A stretch of DNA of 64,000 nucleotides from assembly GCA_029255105.1 (NCBI GenBank), contig JAQWWH010000060.1, positions 1-64,000 of the forward strand. Direction: 5' to 3'. The position numbers were made by a program, and so were the translations under genes. This document shows positions 26,979 to 36,093 of this stretch, piece by piece (within the stretch, counting starts at the first letter, position 1; each line of letters begins with the position of its first letter). The stretch is from Flavimaricola sp. (GTDB lineage: Bacteria > Pseudomonadota > Alphaproteobacteria > Rhodobacterales > Rhodobacteraceae). The notes beneath the pieces are model-generated. The model was not told the origin of the DNA. It worked only from the letters and a program-made list of their open reading frames with translations, and did not search any database.

Positions 26979-27794
26979 CTACTGAAACTTGTCCTTCCAG
27001 TCGGCATGCCAACGCGACAGCGGGGGCCGCTTCTCCGCGAGGTCACCAGCCCCCCAGAGGATGCGGCGGTTGTCCATTTCGGTCGTGACATCATCGTCCG
27101 GGCAAATGATGTAAAACTGCCCCTCGGCGATAGCGTCCAGCATGAAGACTGCAACCTGATCGGCCGACCACGCCCCTGGCTTGGGCAGATCCTTGCCCGT
27201 CGTGGTCCAGCCCGGCACCAACAGATAGGCCGCGATACGAGGGCCCGGTTCGGACCGCAACCGATGCTCCAGCTGTTCGGTATAAGTTTTCAGGGCCGAT
27301 TTGGTGACGTTGTAGATGACATTGCCCGGTGGATTGGTGATCCCCTGCTTTGACCCCGTATTGATGACGACCGCTTCTTTGCCTGCGGCCTGCATCCGGG
27401 GCAGAAACGCCCTTTCCCCATGGACCGGCCCCCAGAAGTTGACATCCATTGTCCGGTACCAGTCGTCCATGCTTTCGTCCTGGCCGCCTTTGACCCGGAC
27501 CGCTGCGTTGTTCATCAGCAGGGCGCAGTCGCCGAAACGGTCGTAGGTTGCGGCAGCCAGCGCCTCCAGATCAGCGGGCTTGGCGACGTCAGTCCGGACC
27601 GACATCACCGCATCCACCCCGCCGAGGGCGACCTTTGCGACATCTGCGGCGGTCGCATCAAGCTCGGGCGCAACATCGGCCAGAACGATGTTCATCCCCC
27701 GCGCCGCCAGCCGCAAAGCGGCGGCCCGGCCAATGCCCGACGCCGCCCCGGTTATGACGGCCGTGCGGCCCTTGGTCAGCATCTGATCGCTCAT
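26979..27794 (-). CDS. Short-chain dehydrogenase/reductase, last gene of the GH4-halogenase operon
   Basis: A 271-residue classical SDR. The cofactor loop is TGAASGIGR, followed by the NNAA motif, a Ser in INTGSKQG, and the catalytic YNVTK. It probably oxidises or reduces a hydroxyl/keto group with NAD(P)H; substrate is unknown. It overlaps the upstream GH4 gene by four bases, which ties it to glycoside processing. A strong dyad follows its stop. Confidence 0.85.
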   Translation of the reverse strand: MSDQMLTKGRTAVITGAASGIGRAAALRLAARGMNIVLADVAPELDATAADVAKVALGGVDAVMSVRTDVAKPADLEALAAATYDRFGDCALLMNNAAVRVKGGQDESMDDWYRTMDVNFWGPVHGERAFLPRMQAAGKEAVVINTGSKQGITNPPGNVIYNVTKSALKTYTEQLEHRLRSEPGPRIAAYLLVPGWTTTGKDLPKPGAWSADQVAVFMLDAIAEGQFYIICPDDDVTTEMDNRRILWGAGDLAEKRPPLSRWHADWKDKFQ

Positions 27795-29284
27795 CCCATC
27801 ACCTTTGTTCCAAGTTCATGTGCTTCATTCGCGATCTTGCGCGCACTGGCGTCGCGCAGTTCCTCAACCGTTCTGACACCCAACCGGGCCGCTCCGGTCC
27901 AGTCGCGGGTCTGCACCTTGGGCGACTTCATCCGTTCCGCTGCTGCCGGAATGGCATCGGCGTATTGCGGCAACCACTGGGCCTGAGCGACGAGCATCTC
28001 GTCCACCATTTGCCAGACCTCCTCTGGCGTGCAGATCGCGCCCACCAAAGGATCGTGCAGGACCGCTTGCTTGAGGAGTTCGACATCGCCCGTCATTGCG
28101 GCCTGAACGCTCATCCGCTGGACGTTGACAGAGGCGTTGCAGGTTGCAGCGCAAGCCAGGGGAAGCTCGATCCCTTCTACCATGTTGATGCCAAACCGAT
28201 CCACGAAACCGGGGCTTTCGATGATGCAGTCCTCGGGCAGGTTCTTGATGATGCCGCCGTTGCGGACGTTGAAATGGCCGCGATAGGTCCGGCCGGTTTC
28301 CAGTGCCTCCAGGATCCAGCTCGCGTGTTCGTCCGTGCGGGGGCCGGTCAGGGGTTGCCCTGCCTCGTCGAGAAACTTTGGAAAATCCTCCTCGAACCAG
28401 TTCCGGTTCTCGGTGGTGTAGCGCAGATAGCCGCCGGTCTCGCCGTGGATCCAGTTGTCCAGACTGATCCAGTTCATGATCTGATCGGGCCGCTTGCGAT
28501 ACCAGGGCAGATACTCGCTCAGGTGTCCGTTGCTTTCGGTCGAGTAGTAGCCAAACCGTTTCAAGACATCGATCCGCACCTTTTCCTGCTGCGAAAAGAT
28601 CGGATGGGTTTCAAAGGCATTGATCAATTCATCACGCTCAATGCGGCGCCCATTGTGACGAATATCAAGATACCATGTTTGGTGGTTGATGCCGGAGCAG
28701 ATGATATCAACCTCGGACATTGGCACCTTGAGGGCCGCCGCGATCTGGCGATGTCCGTTCTGGACGCCGTGGCACAGACCCACGGTATTGACCTTGCCGT
28801 AGTCGAGGCAGGCCCAGGTCATCATGACCATCGGGTTTGCGTAGTTCAGCAAAAGGGCGCCCGGCTCGGCCACTTCGCGAATGTCGCGGCAAAAGTCGAG
28901 CATGGCGGGGATGCCGCGCTGGCCGTAGAGGATACCACCGGCACAGATCGTATCGCCCACGCATTGGTCGACGCCGTATTTCAGCGGAATGCGGATATCG
29001 TCGGCAAAGGCCTCAAGCCCGCCGATCCGCACGCAATTCATGACATAACGCGCACCTTCCAGCGCCTTGCGCCGGTCGGTTGTCGCCGTGACCACCGTCC
29101 CCAGACCATTCACCGTCACGATCCGCTGAATGATTTGCTGGATCATGTCGAGGTTGTGGGCGTTGATATCGGTCAGGGCGATCTCGATATTCTCGAACTC
29201 GGGCACCCGCAGAATATCCGAGCAAAGCTTTTTGGTGAAGCCGACGCTCCCCGCGCCGATGATGCAAATCTTGAAATCGGTCAT
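27791..29284 (-). CDS. GH4 glycosidase, CHGV (LplD alpha-galacturonidase-like) subgroup
   Basis: A 497-residue family 4 glycoside hydrolase. GH4 enzymes use NAD+ and a divalent metal, oxidising C3 of the sugar before cleavage by elimination. The NAD loop is IGAGSVGF (residues 9-16), the metal-site motif is C171-H-G-V, and N200-H201 lies in SGINHQTWYL. As I recall the GH4 subgroups, CHGV marks LplD-type alpha-galacturonidases. It overlaps the halogenase-like gene upstream and the SDR gene downstream by four bases each. Substrate is inferred only from the motif. Confidence 0.85.
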   Translation of the reverse strand: MTDFKICIIGAGSVGFTKKLCSDILRVPEFENIEIALTDINAHNLDMIQQIIQRIVTVNGLGTVVTATTDRRKALEGARYVMNCVRIGGLEAFADDIRIPLKYGVDQCVGDTICAGGILYGQRGIPAMLDFCRDIREVAEPGALLLNYANPMVMMTWACLDYGKVNTVGLCHGVQNGHRQIAAALKVPMSEVDIICSGINHQTWYLDIRHNGRRIERDELINAFETHPIFSQQEKVRIDVLKRFGYYSTESNGHLSEYLPWYRKRPDQIMNWISLDNWIHGETGGYLRYTTENRNWFEEDFPKFLDEAGQPLTGPRTDEHASWILEALETGRTYRGHFNVRNGGIIKNLPEDCIIESPGFVDRFGINMVEGIELPLACAATCNASVNVQRMSVQAAMTGDVELLKQAVLHDPLVGAICTPEEVWQMVDEMLVAQAQWLPQYADAIPAAAERMKSPKVQTRDWTGAARLGVRTVEELRDASARKIANEAHELGTKVMG

Positions 29285-30789
29285 GCTGCTGATCCTTGGT
29301 GGAGTGACGTCAGATAAGTTCGGTGCGGCAGGCAGGCCGATGCCGCCCGGGTGTATTCAGAGACAAGCTCATGATGCGCTTTTCGGGCTGCAGACCGGGC
29401 CTTTGGGTTCCCGGCCAACGCGGCTTTGGCCACGTCACGACGAAGCAGGCCCAGCCCGTCCAGCACAGGGGTATAAAGCTGCTCTTCCACATGCGGTAGG
29501 CCCATGGGAAAGGGGTCAAAGTCGGCCCGGACCGGCACGCGGCCTTGCCACGCCTCAAGCCTGTCGGTGACCGCCTTGGGATGGCTGGCGGCGACGTCCT
29601 GCCAGAACGCTGTATCCCGCCGCTCGGACACATAGTGCAGGCGGATAAAGTCGCGGAAATCGTCGACCTGACGGCCCACGGCGGCGTTGTATTTTGTGGC
29701 AGCGTCCGGCTGCCCGATCAGGGAGGTCAACAGCATGAGTTGCACGATGGTCCCATGGATCGATGTTGCTTCCAACGGCTCAAGGAACGACGAACTCAGG
29801 CCAAGGGCGACGCAGTTTCCGATCCAGGCGTCCTGCAACCGGCCCGCGTCGATCTGGATGTCATTGCGCGGCGCGATCGGTCTGCCCAACGCGGCCTCAA
29901 TCTCGGCCTTGGCATCATCGGGGGTGGTGTGGGCATCCGAATATACGTAGCCACAGCCATAGCGACCCTGGGTGGGGATCTTCCACATCCAGCCCGATCC
30001 CTGCGCCCAGGCAAGAGTAAAGGGGTCGATCTCTTCTCCGTCTTCGATATCCAGCCAGAAGGGCATGGCCCGGTTGACCGGCAGCACGTCGGCATAGCTA
30101 AGCCATTTGGCACCAAGCGCCGAGATGACGCGGCGGCCAAAGCCGGTGCAGTCGACGAACAGGTCCGCCGTGACGCTGTGACCACTCTCTAGTTTCAGGG
30201 CCATTATCTTACCGTCAGCGGTCTCGACCCCGGCCACCTGGTCGTCGATGACCGATACCGTCGGGGCCTGTGACTTTAGCCATGCCCCTGCAAGGGCCTG
30301 GTCAAAGTGATAGGCGTAGTGGAACGGACCCGCCGGGATCAGACGCCCTGCCTTTTCCGCAAAGGGGGCGCGTTTGCGATCCATCAGATGCCGGAACAGA
30401 TGCACCTCGGACACGGGCCGCCCCGAGGCGACAGCGTAGACGTCCAGACCTGACCCCGCGACAGCGGCAGTATCGTCGATCGGCCCATCATAGCTGTGCC
30501 CGAGGGCCCGCCAGTCGCGATGGCGAATACCGTATTTGATCGTCGCCCCGGTCGCCGCCAGAAACGCCTGTTCGTCCAGCCCCAGATGCCGCAGCATTTG
30601 ACGAAAGACGGCCGTTGTCCCCTCGCCCACGCCAATCGTGCCGATCTTGCTCGACTCGATCACCGTGATGGCGGTGGCCTGCCCCTGTCCCTGCCTCTGA
30701 CGCCGGGCGACATCCCCCAGCATCAGGGCAGCAAGCCACCCGGCCGTGCCGCCACCAACGATGACGATATGGCCGGGAAGTTTGGTCAT
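29281..30789 (-). CDS. Flavin-dependent halogenase-like protein (tryptophan halogenase family)
   Basis: A 502-residue FAD protein of the PF04820 family. All hallmark sites are present: the FAD loop VGGGTAGW (11-18), the halogenase lysine K85 in TIKYGIRH, the WxWxIP motif (W267-M-W-K-I-P272), and the partner glutamate E337 in SFLEPLEAT. This argues against simple decay into an oxidase. It is coupled by four-base overlaps between two GH4 glycosidase genes, an unusual setting. No flavin reductase is near. Substrate is unknown; it may act on a glycoside or aglycone, or have a different oxidative role. Confidence 0.85.
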   Translation of the reverse strand: MTKLPGHIVIVGGGTAGWLAALMLGDVARRQRQGQGQATAITVIESSKIGTIGVGEGTTAVFRQMLRHLGLDEQAFLAATGATIKYGIRHRDWRALGHSYDGPIDDTAAVAGSGLDVYAVASGRPVSEVHLFRHLMDRKRAPFAEKAGRLIPAGPFHYAYHFDQALAGAWLKSQAPTVSVIDDQVAGVETADGKIMALKLESGHSVTADLFVDCTGFGRRVISALGAKWLSYADVLPVNRAMPFWLDIEDGEEIDPFTLAWAQGSGWMWKIPTQGRYGCGYVYSDAHTTPDDAKAEIEAALGRPIAPRNDIQIDAGRLQDAWIGNCVALGLSSSFLEPLEATSIHGTIVQLMLLTSLIGQPDAATKYNAAVGRQVDDFRDFIRLHYVSERRDTAFWQDVAASHPKAVTDRLEAWQGRVPVRADFDPFPMGLPHVEEQLYTPVLDGLGLLRRDVAKAALAGNPKARSAARKAHHELVSEYTRAASACLPHRTYLTSLHQGSAA

Positions 30790-32147
30790 GATGCCTTGCG
30801 CGCCTTGATCCGGGCAAACTCGGGCAACCAGTCGTCATGGGCCACCAGCAGATCATCCGTCAGGGACCAGATCTGATCGAGATCCAGTTCCGCCGCCGTG
30901 TGCGGGTCAAGCATGGCCGCATGGTAGATATGCTCGGAGTTTTCTTCGACCAGCGCCGCCACGGTCAACTCTTGTACGTTGAGGTTCGTGCGGATAAGGC
31001 CGATCAGCTGCGGCGGGATGTCCCGCACGACCGTCGGCTGCAACCCGTTGTCATCCACCAGCACCGGAACCTCGACGGCGGCGCCATCGGGAAGCTGGGG
31101 GATATAGCCCTGGTTGCGGATGTTGCCGTAGATCACCGACGGCTCACCAGTCACGACCGAGTTCATTATGGCAGAGGCGTATTCGTGGCTAGGCTCTACC
31201 TTGATCGTGTTCGCCTCGCGGTAGTTCTTGGCCTGCTTTTCCCAACGGTCGATCTGTTCGACACAACGCTTGGGATATTCGTCCAGAGGCACGCCAAACT
31301 TTTCGATCAGATCGGGGCGGTCACGCTTGATGAAATAGGGGGTGTATTCGGCAAAATGTTCAGAGCTTTCGGTAACGAAATAGCCCAGCCGCATCAGCAT
31401 CTCGTAACGCACCTTGTTGGGGCATCTGGGGTTCCAGCTTGAAGGCTTGGGAAAGCGGCCTTCGCGGTAGCCCTGCTTGAGCGCGGGATAAAGGTCCTTG
31501 TAGCTGCCGTCGGGCTGGCGATGCTCAAAGTTCAGATAAAAGGCCATGTGATTGATGCCGCCCGCGCGATAGCGAATGTCGGACACCGGGATATCAAGGT
31601 CGCGGGCCAGCTCTTCTGCCGTGCCCTGGACGGAATGGCACAGACCCACCTGGCGGATTGTCGGATACTTCGCCCCGATTGCCCAGGTGTTGATGGCCAT
31701 AGGATTGACGTATTGCAGCATGATCGCCTGCGGGGCGACCTCAAGCATATCCTCGCAGATCGACCACAGGACCGGCACGGTCCGCAGACCACGCATGATG
31801 CCGCCAATGCCAAGGGTGTCGGCAATGGTCTGGCGCAGGCCATACTGCTTGGGCACCTCAAAGTCGGTAATGGTGCAAGGATCGTAGCCCCCGACCTGGA
31901 AACAGCAGACGACAAAGTCGGCCCCCGCAAGGGCGCGGCGCTGTTCGGTGTAGGTCTCGACCTTGGCCTTGACGCCTAGGGTCTGGGCCAGCTTGCCCAC
32001 CACGATCTCGGATTCTTCGAGCCGCTTTGGGTTGATGTCCATCAACCGGATGGTGGCATCCGACAGAGCATGGCGGTGCAGGATGTCGCCTGCGATGTTC
32101 TTGGTGAACACGGTGCTGCCTGCACCGATAAAGGTTATGACTGTCAT
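30786..32147 (-). CDS. GH4 alpha-galactosidase-like glycosidase, CHSV (MelA) subgroup
   Basis: A 453-residue family 4 glycoside hydrolase. The NAD loop is IGAGSTVF (residues 7-14), the metal-site motif is C170-H-S-V, followed by GGINHMAFYL with N199-H200. CHSV is the motif I associate with alpha-galactosidases/alpha-glucosidases such as MelA. A MelR-like regulator faces this operon, which supports alpha-galactoside substrates. The gene overlaps the ABC ATPase upstream and the halogenase-like gene downstream by four bases each. Confidence 0.88.
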   Translation of the reverse strand: MTVITFIGAGSTVFTKNIAGDILHRHALSDATIRLMDINPKRLEESEIVVGKLAQTLGVKAKVETYTEQRRALAGADFVVCCFQVGGYDPCTITDFEVPKQYGLRQTIADTLGIGGIMRGLRTVPVLWSICEDMLEVAPQAIMLQYVNPMAINTWAIGAKYPTIRQVGLCHSVQGTAEELARDLDIPVSDIRYRAGGINHMAFYLNFEHRQPDGSYKDLYPALKQGYREGRFPKPSSWNPRCPNKVRYEMLMRLGYFVTESSEHFAEYTPYFIKRDRPDLIEKFGVPLDEYPKRCVEQIDRWEKQAKNYREANTIKVEPSHEYASAIMNSVVTGEPSVIYGNIRNQGYIPQLPDGAAVEVPVLVDDNGLQPTVVRDIPPQLIGLIRTNLNVQELTVAALVEENSEHIYHAAMLDPHTAAELDLDQIWSLTDDLLVAHDDWLPEFARIKARKAS

Positions 32148-33769
32148 GTTGCTATCTCGAATGCTGCGCGGACAAGCCGCTTTGTGTAGTCGGTTTGCGG
32201 GTTAACGAGGACGTCCTTGACCAATCCCTCCTCAACGATCTTTCCATGCTGCATAACCATCACGCGGTGACACAGGGCCCGCACGACCTTGAGGTCGTGG
32301 CTGATAAACAGGTAACTCAGGCCCTTCTCACGCTGCAACTTGCGCAGCAGTTCGATGATCTGGGCCTGCACGCTCAGGTCGAGCGCGGAAGTCGGCTCGT
32401 CCAGCAGAATGAACTCGGGTTCAAGCGCAATGGCGCGCGCAATGGCTAGCCGCTGGCGCTGGCCACCTGAAAACTCGTGCGGAAAGCGATGGCTGATGGT
32501 GTCAGGCATTCCCGCGTCGCGCAATGCCTGCTTCATCCGTTCATAGCGCTCGTCCGCGTTGCGGCCGATGCCGTTGACGACAAGACCCTCTTCGATGACC
32601 TGTCGCACCGACATGCGCGGGTTCAGCGATGAGAAGGGGTCCTGGAACACGATCTGCATCCGGCTGCGATAAGGTCGCATGCCTTGCCGGTCCTTGTCCT
32701 CGATCCGGTCGCCACAAAAGGTGACGCGCCCCTCGTCCATATGGATCAGGCGGATCAGGGCCTGGCCAAAGGTGGTCTTGCCCGAACCACTTTCCCCCAC
32801 CAGCCCGAGGGTTTCGCCCCGCTTGAGGTCAAGGCTTAGCCCGTCAACGGCGATCAAGGGGAAATAGGTCCCCCGGAACGCCCCGCCCCGGCGCAGCATG
32901 AACTGAACGCGCACGCCCTCACCGACAAGAACACTGTCCTGAGCGTCGGTAAGCGGATTTGCGATACCCTTGGGATCAGACGCCAGAAGCCGCCGCGTGT
33001 AGGCGTGTTGCGGATTGGAAAACACCTCTTCGGTCGGGCCGGATTCGCGGACCTCGCCGTGCTGCATGACATAGACCTGATCGGCGAATTGGCGCACCAC
33101 GGTCAGATCATGGGTGATCAGGATCACCCCCATGCCGTAGCGAGCCTTGAGGTCGTCGATCAGATGCAGGATCTCGGCCTGCACGGTCACATCCAGCGCC
33201 GTCGTCGGCTCGTCCGCAATAAGAACATCGGGCCTGTTGGCCAGCGCCATGGCGATCATGACCCGCTGCCTTTGGCCACCGGACAACTGGTGGGGGTACT
33301 GGTTCACCCGGCTGGCAGCGTCCGGTATCCGAACCTCATCCAACAGCTCGATCGCGCGGGCCATGGCGGCCTTCTTGTTCAGCTTTTGATGCAGGATCAG
33401 CACTTCGCACAATTGCCAGCCGATGGTGTAGATGGGGTTAAGCGACGACATCGGCTCTTGAAAGATCATCGAGATCCGGTTGCCGCGCAGCTGCCGCATC
33501 TCACGATCGGACAGGTGGGCCATGTCCTTGCCGTCGTAATATATGTGGGTCTGGTCGCTGACGGTCGCCCGCTTGCTCAGCAAACGCATGATCGCCCGGG
33601 CGGTCACCGATTTGCCCGAGCCGCTTTCTCCGACAAGTGCAGTGGTCTGCCCGCGATACAGGGTAAAAGAGACGTCGCGCACAGCCTCGACGTGCCCTCC
33701 GTCCACCTTGAAGGTCACCCCGACCTTCTGGGCGTCGATCACCGGGGCGGTATCTGTGTTGGTGTTCAT
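32144..33769 (-). CDS. Fused two-domain ABC ATPase (DppD-DppF type)
   Basis: A 541-residue protein with two nucleotide-binding domains in tandem. Both carry Walker A (GESGSGKS and GESGSGKT), signature (LSGGQRQRVMIAMAL and FSGGQRQRLAIARAI) and Walker B (DVLIADEPTTALD and FILLDEPTSALD), plus oligopeptide-type C-terminal extensions. It energises the Dpp-like importer. The ATG at 33769 has AGGA eight bases upstream; an ATG at 33778 directly after the permease stop is an alternative. The gene is coupled to the MelA-like GH4 gene. Confidence 0.93.
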   Translation of the reverse strand: MNTNTDTAPVIDAQKVGVTFKVDGGHVEAVRDVSFTLYRGQTTALVGESGSGKSVTARAIMRLLSKRATVSDQTHIYYDGKDMAHLSDREMRQLRGNRISMIFQEPMSSLNPIYTIGWQLCEVLILHQKLNKKAAMARAIELLDEVRIPDAASRVNQYPHQLSGGQRQRVMIAMALANRPDVLIADEPTTALDVTVQAEILHLIDDLKARYGMGVILITHDLTVVRQFADQVYVMQHGEVRESGPTEEVFSNPQHAYTRRLLASDPKGIANPLTDAQDSVLVGEGVRVQFMLRRGGAFRGTYFPLIAVDGLSLDLKRGETLGLVGESGSGKTTFGQALIRLIHMDEGRVTFCGDRIEDKDRQGMRPYRSRMQIVFQDPFSSLNPRMSVRQVIEEGLVVNGIGRNADERYERMKQALRDAGMPDTISHRFPHEFSGGQRQRLAIARAIALEPEFILLDEPTSALDLSVQAQIIELLRKLQREKGLSYLFISHDLKVVRALCHRVMVMQHGKIVEEGLVKDVLVNPQTDYTKRLVRAAFEIAT

Positions 33770-33779
33770 CCCGGCCATC

Positions 33780-34940
33780 CTAGTAGGGGTCGATGGCATC
33801 GCGGAGGCCATCGCCAAGTGCGTTGAAGGCAAAGACGGTCAGCAAGACAAACCCGACAGGCGACAGAATCCAGGGATAGGACCCGATCACGCTGAAGGTG
33901 CCGGCATCCTGCAACATCAGACCCCAGGATATCAGCGGCGGTTTGACGGCAAAGCCAAGGAAACCCAGAAACGACTCAAGTAGGACGATGGTCGGAATGC
34001 CAAGGGTGATCGCCACGATCACATGGCTCATGACGTTGGGCAGAATATGGCGGGTGATGATCCGCCCGTCGCTGGCCCCCACGGCAAGTGCGGCGCGGAC
34101 ATAATCCACCTGGCGCAGGGCCATCGTTTTGGACCGCACCTCCCGGCTAAGCTGCGCCCAGCCGAGTCCCACGATCACCAGCACCACAAACGCCATGAAC
34201 AAGGTCGAGGGGGCCGTGACCGGGATCAGCGACGCGAGGGCGAGGTAGAGGGGCAGTTGCGGGAAGGCGAGGATGATCTCAACGAACCGCTGGAACCACA
34301 TGTCAAACCGGCCCCCGATATAGCCAGAGGTGATCCCGGCAAGCGTCCCGATGATGGTGATAAAGGTAATACAGGTCAGCGCCAGCGCCAGACTGATACG
34401 ACTGCCGATGATCCCCCGGCTCAGGATGTCGCGGCCCAGACGGTCGGTGCCAAGGATGTGCAGGGGGCTGCCATCCTCGACCTGAATGAAATGGCGGCTC
34501 ATCGGGATGCCGAACATCTTGTAGTCCCACCCCTTGGCGAACAGGACGATCCGGCGCGGGTTTTCGAAATCTGGCGCGGTCAGGGGCTGATAGGTCACCG
34601 GGTCCAGTTCATCGCTTTCGACGATGGGAAAGACCACCGGCAGCAGTCGCCAGCCAGACTGCGGCCCATCGCCCGGCACATGCCAGCTGATCCGGTCCGG
34701 CGGGGAAAAGCCAACGTTCGGCGCCTTGGGGTCCACCGGCGCAAAGAAGGGGGCAAACAGCGCGACGGTCAGCAGGCTGACCACAAGGATCAGGCCAAGC
34801 ATTCCGGGCACCGACTTGCGCAGCCGCCGCCAGACAAGGGACAGGTAGCTTTGGCTTTCGCTCGACACGGTCGAGATGCGCATATCCGCGCCTTCGGCCT
34901 CGGGCGCCAGGTCGGGAAGGGGATCGGGCAGCATGCTCAT
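33780..34940 (-). CDS. ABC permease, DppC/OppC type
   Basis: A 386-residue inner membrane permease. An N-terminal cytoplasmic stretch and first helix (residues ~45-67) are followed by a ~100-residue periplasmic region, the LGTDRLGRDILSRGIIGSR motif typical of DppC, and five further helices with an EAA loop (ALAVGASDGRIITRHILPNV). The long periplasmic insert is seen in oligosaccharide-linked Opp-type systems. Its start ATG shares a base with the stop of the DppB-like gene. Confidence 0.92.
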   Translation of the reverse strand: MSMLPDPLPDLAPEAEGADMRISTVSSESQSYLSLVWRRLRKSVPGMLGLILVVSLLTVALFAPFFAPVDPKAPNVGFSPPDRISWHVPGDGPQSGWRLLPVVFPIVESDELDPVTYQPLTAPDFENPRRIVLFAKGWDYKMFGIPMSRHFIQVEDGSPLHILGTDRLGRDILSRGIIGSRISLALALTCITFITIIGTLAGITSGYIGGRFDMWFQRFVEIILAFPQLPLYLALASLIPVTAPSTLFMAFVVLVIVGLGWAQLSREVRSKTMALRQVDYVRAALAVGASDGRIITRHILPNVMSHVIVAITLGIPTIVLLESFLGFLGFAVKPPLISWGLMLQDAGTFSVIGSYPWILSPVGFVLLTVFAFNALGDGLRDAIDPY

Positions 34941-35965
34941 CAGTCGTTCCCCACACGAATGCGGGGATCAAGAAGGGCAAGCATCATGTCCGCAATGATG
35001 TTCCCGATGATCAGTGTCGCCCCCAGAACCAGCAACAAGGTTGCCGTGACATAGACATCCCCGATGCCCATAGAGCCGACAATGGCGGGCCCGACAGTGG
35101 CAAGGGAAAAGACAATCGCCACCTCAATCTCACCGGTCAGCATGTAGGGCATGATGACCCCCTGATAAGCGACAAGGGGGTGCAGGGCGTTGGGAACCGC
35201 ATGGCGCATGATGACCCGGCTTTCGGGCAACCCCTTGGCCCGCGCGGTTTCGACATATTGCTGGTTCAGCGTATCGAGAAGGTTCGCCCGCATGACCCGC
35301 ATGTTGTAGGCCAAACCGCCAAGGGTGGCGATAAAGACGACCGGCCAGACGTGTTCGATCAGGTTCCAGAGCTTGCCCCAGTTGAACTGCATAAAGCCAA
35401 GCCAATAGTCCTGCCCGCCATAGCGGCTTGAATAGAAACTGCCCAGCTCCTGCACGTTCAGCCGGAATGCCAGGACGTAAAGGATGATCAGGGCCAACAG
35501 GAACCGGGGGATCGTCATCCCCAAAAACGAGATAAAGCTAAGCACCGTATCGGTCCAGCTATACTGGCGGGTGGCAGCCAGAATGCCAAAGCTGATGCCA
35601 AGGAGCGAGGCAAAGAAATGGCAGGTCAGGGCCAGCAGGATTGTCCGGGGCAGCCGCTCGCCCACCACTTCGGAAACCGGCTTGTTGTAAAAGAATGAGT
35701 GACCGAAATCGCCGCGCAGCACGATCCCGCTGATCCAGCGGAAATACTGGATGACCATCGGATCGTTAAGGCCGTTCTGTTCGCGGTATTGTTCGGCCGC
35801 GGCATCGGCGGCAGCGGTCGAGGCGTTGCCCTGCGTAATCATGTTTGAGCGGATGAAGTCCGCATAATCGCCAGGCGGCGCCTGGATGATCGCAAAGGTG
35901 ATCATGCTCATGATCAACAGGACCGGGATCGCCTGGAGCAGCCTGATACCTAGGAAACGAAGCAT
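34940..35965 (-). CDS. ABC permease, DppB/OppB type
   Basis: A 341-residue permease with an N-terminal helix (ILLIMSMITFAIIQAPPGDYADFI, typical of DppB), a periplasmic segment, and five more helices. The EAA loop is ETARAKGLPESRVIMRHAVPNAL. It pairs with the DppC-like subunit encoded directly downstream and takes substrate from the large binding protein encoded upstream. Confidence 0.93.
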   Translation of the reverse strand: MLRFLGIRLLQAIPVLLIMSMITFAIIQAPPGDYADFIRSNMITQGNASTAAADAAAEQYREQNGLNDPMVIQYFRWISGIVLRGDFGHSFFYNKPVSEVVGERLPRTILLALTCHFFASLLGISFGILAATRQYSWTDTVLSFISFLGMTIPRFLLALIILYVLAFRLNVQELGSFYSSRYGGQDYWLGFMQFNWGKLWNLIEHVWPVVFIATLGGLAYNMRVMRANLLDTLNQQYVETARAKGLPESRVIMRHAVPNALHPLVAYQGVIMPYMLTGEIEVAIVFSLATVGPAIVGSMGIGDVYVTATLLLVLGATLIIGNIIADMMLALLDPRIRVGND

Positions 35966-36093
35966 CTACCGACCTTTCGGGTCACGGGACAGAAGGTGAA
36001 TTGAGCGGGGGCTTTGGCTTGACCCAAACGGGGCCAGAGTGGGGGTGAAGGGCAAGGCACGCGGCCCCGCCCTCCACAGGGGAGGAACCTTGG

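Noticed and set aside
27791-32147. GH4 proteins as lactate/malate dehydrogenases because of their NAD loop
   Set aside because: The CHGV/CHSV and GINH motifs and the length identify GH4 glycosidases.
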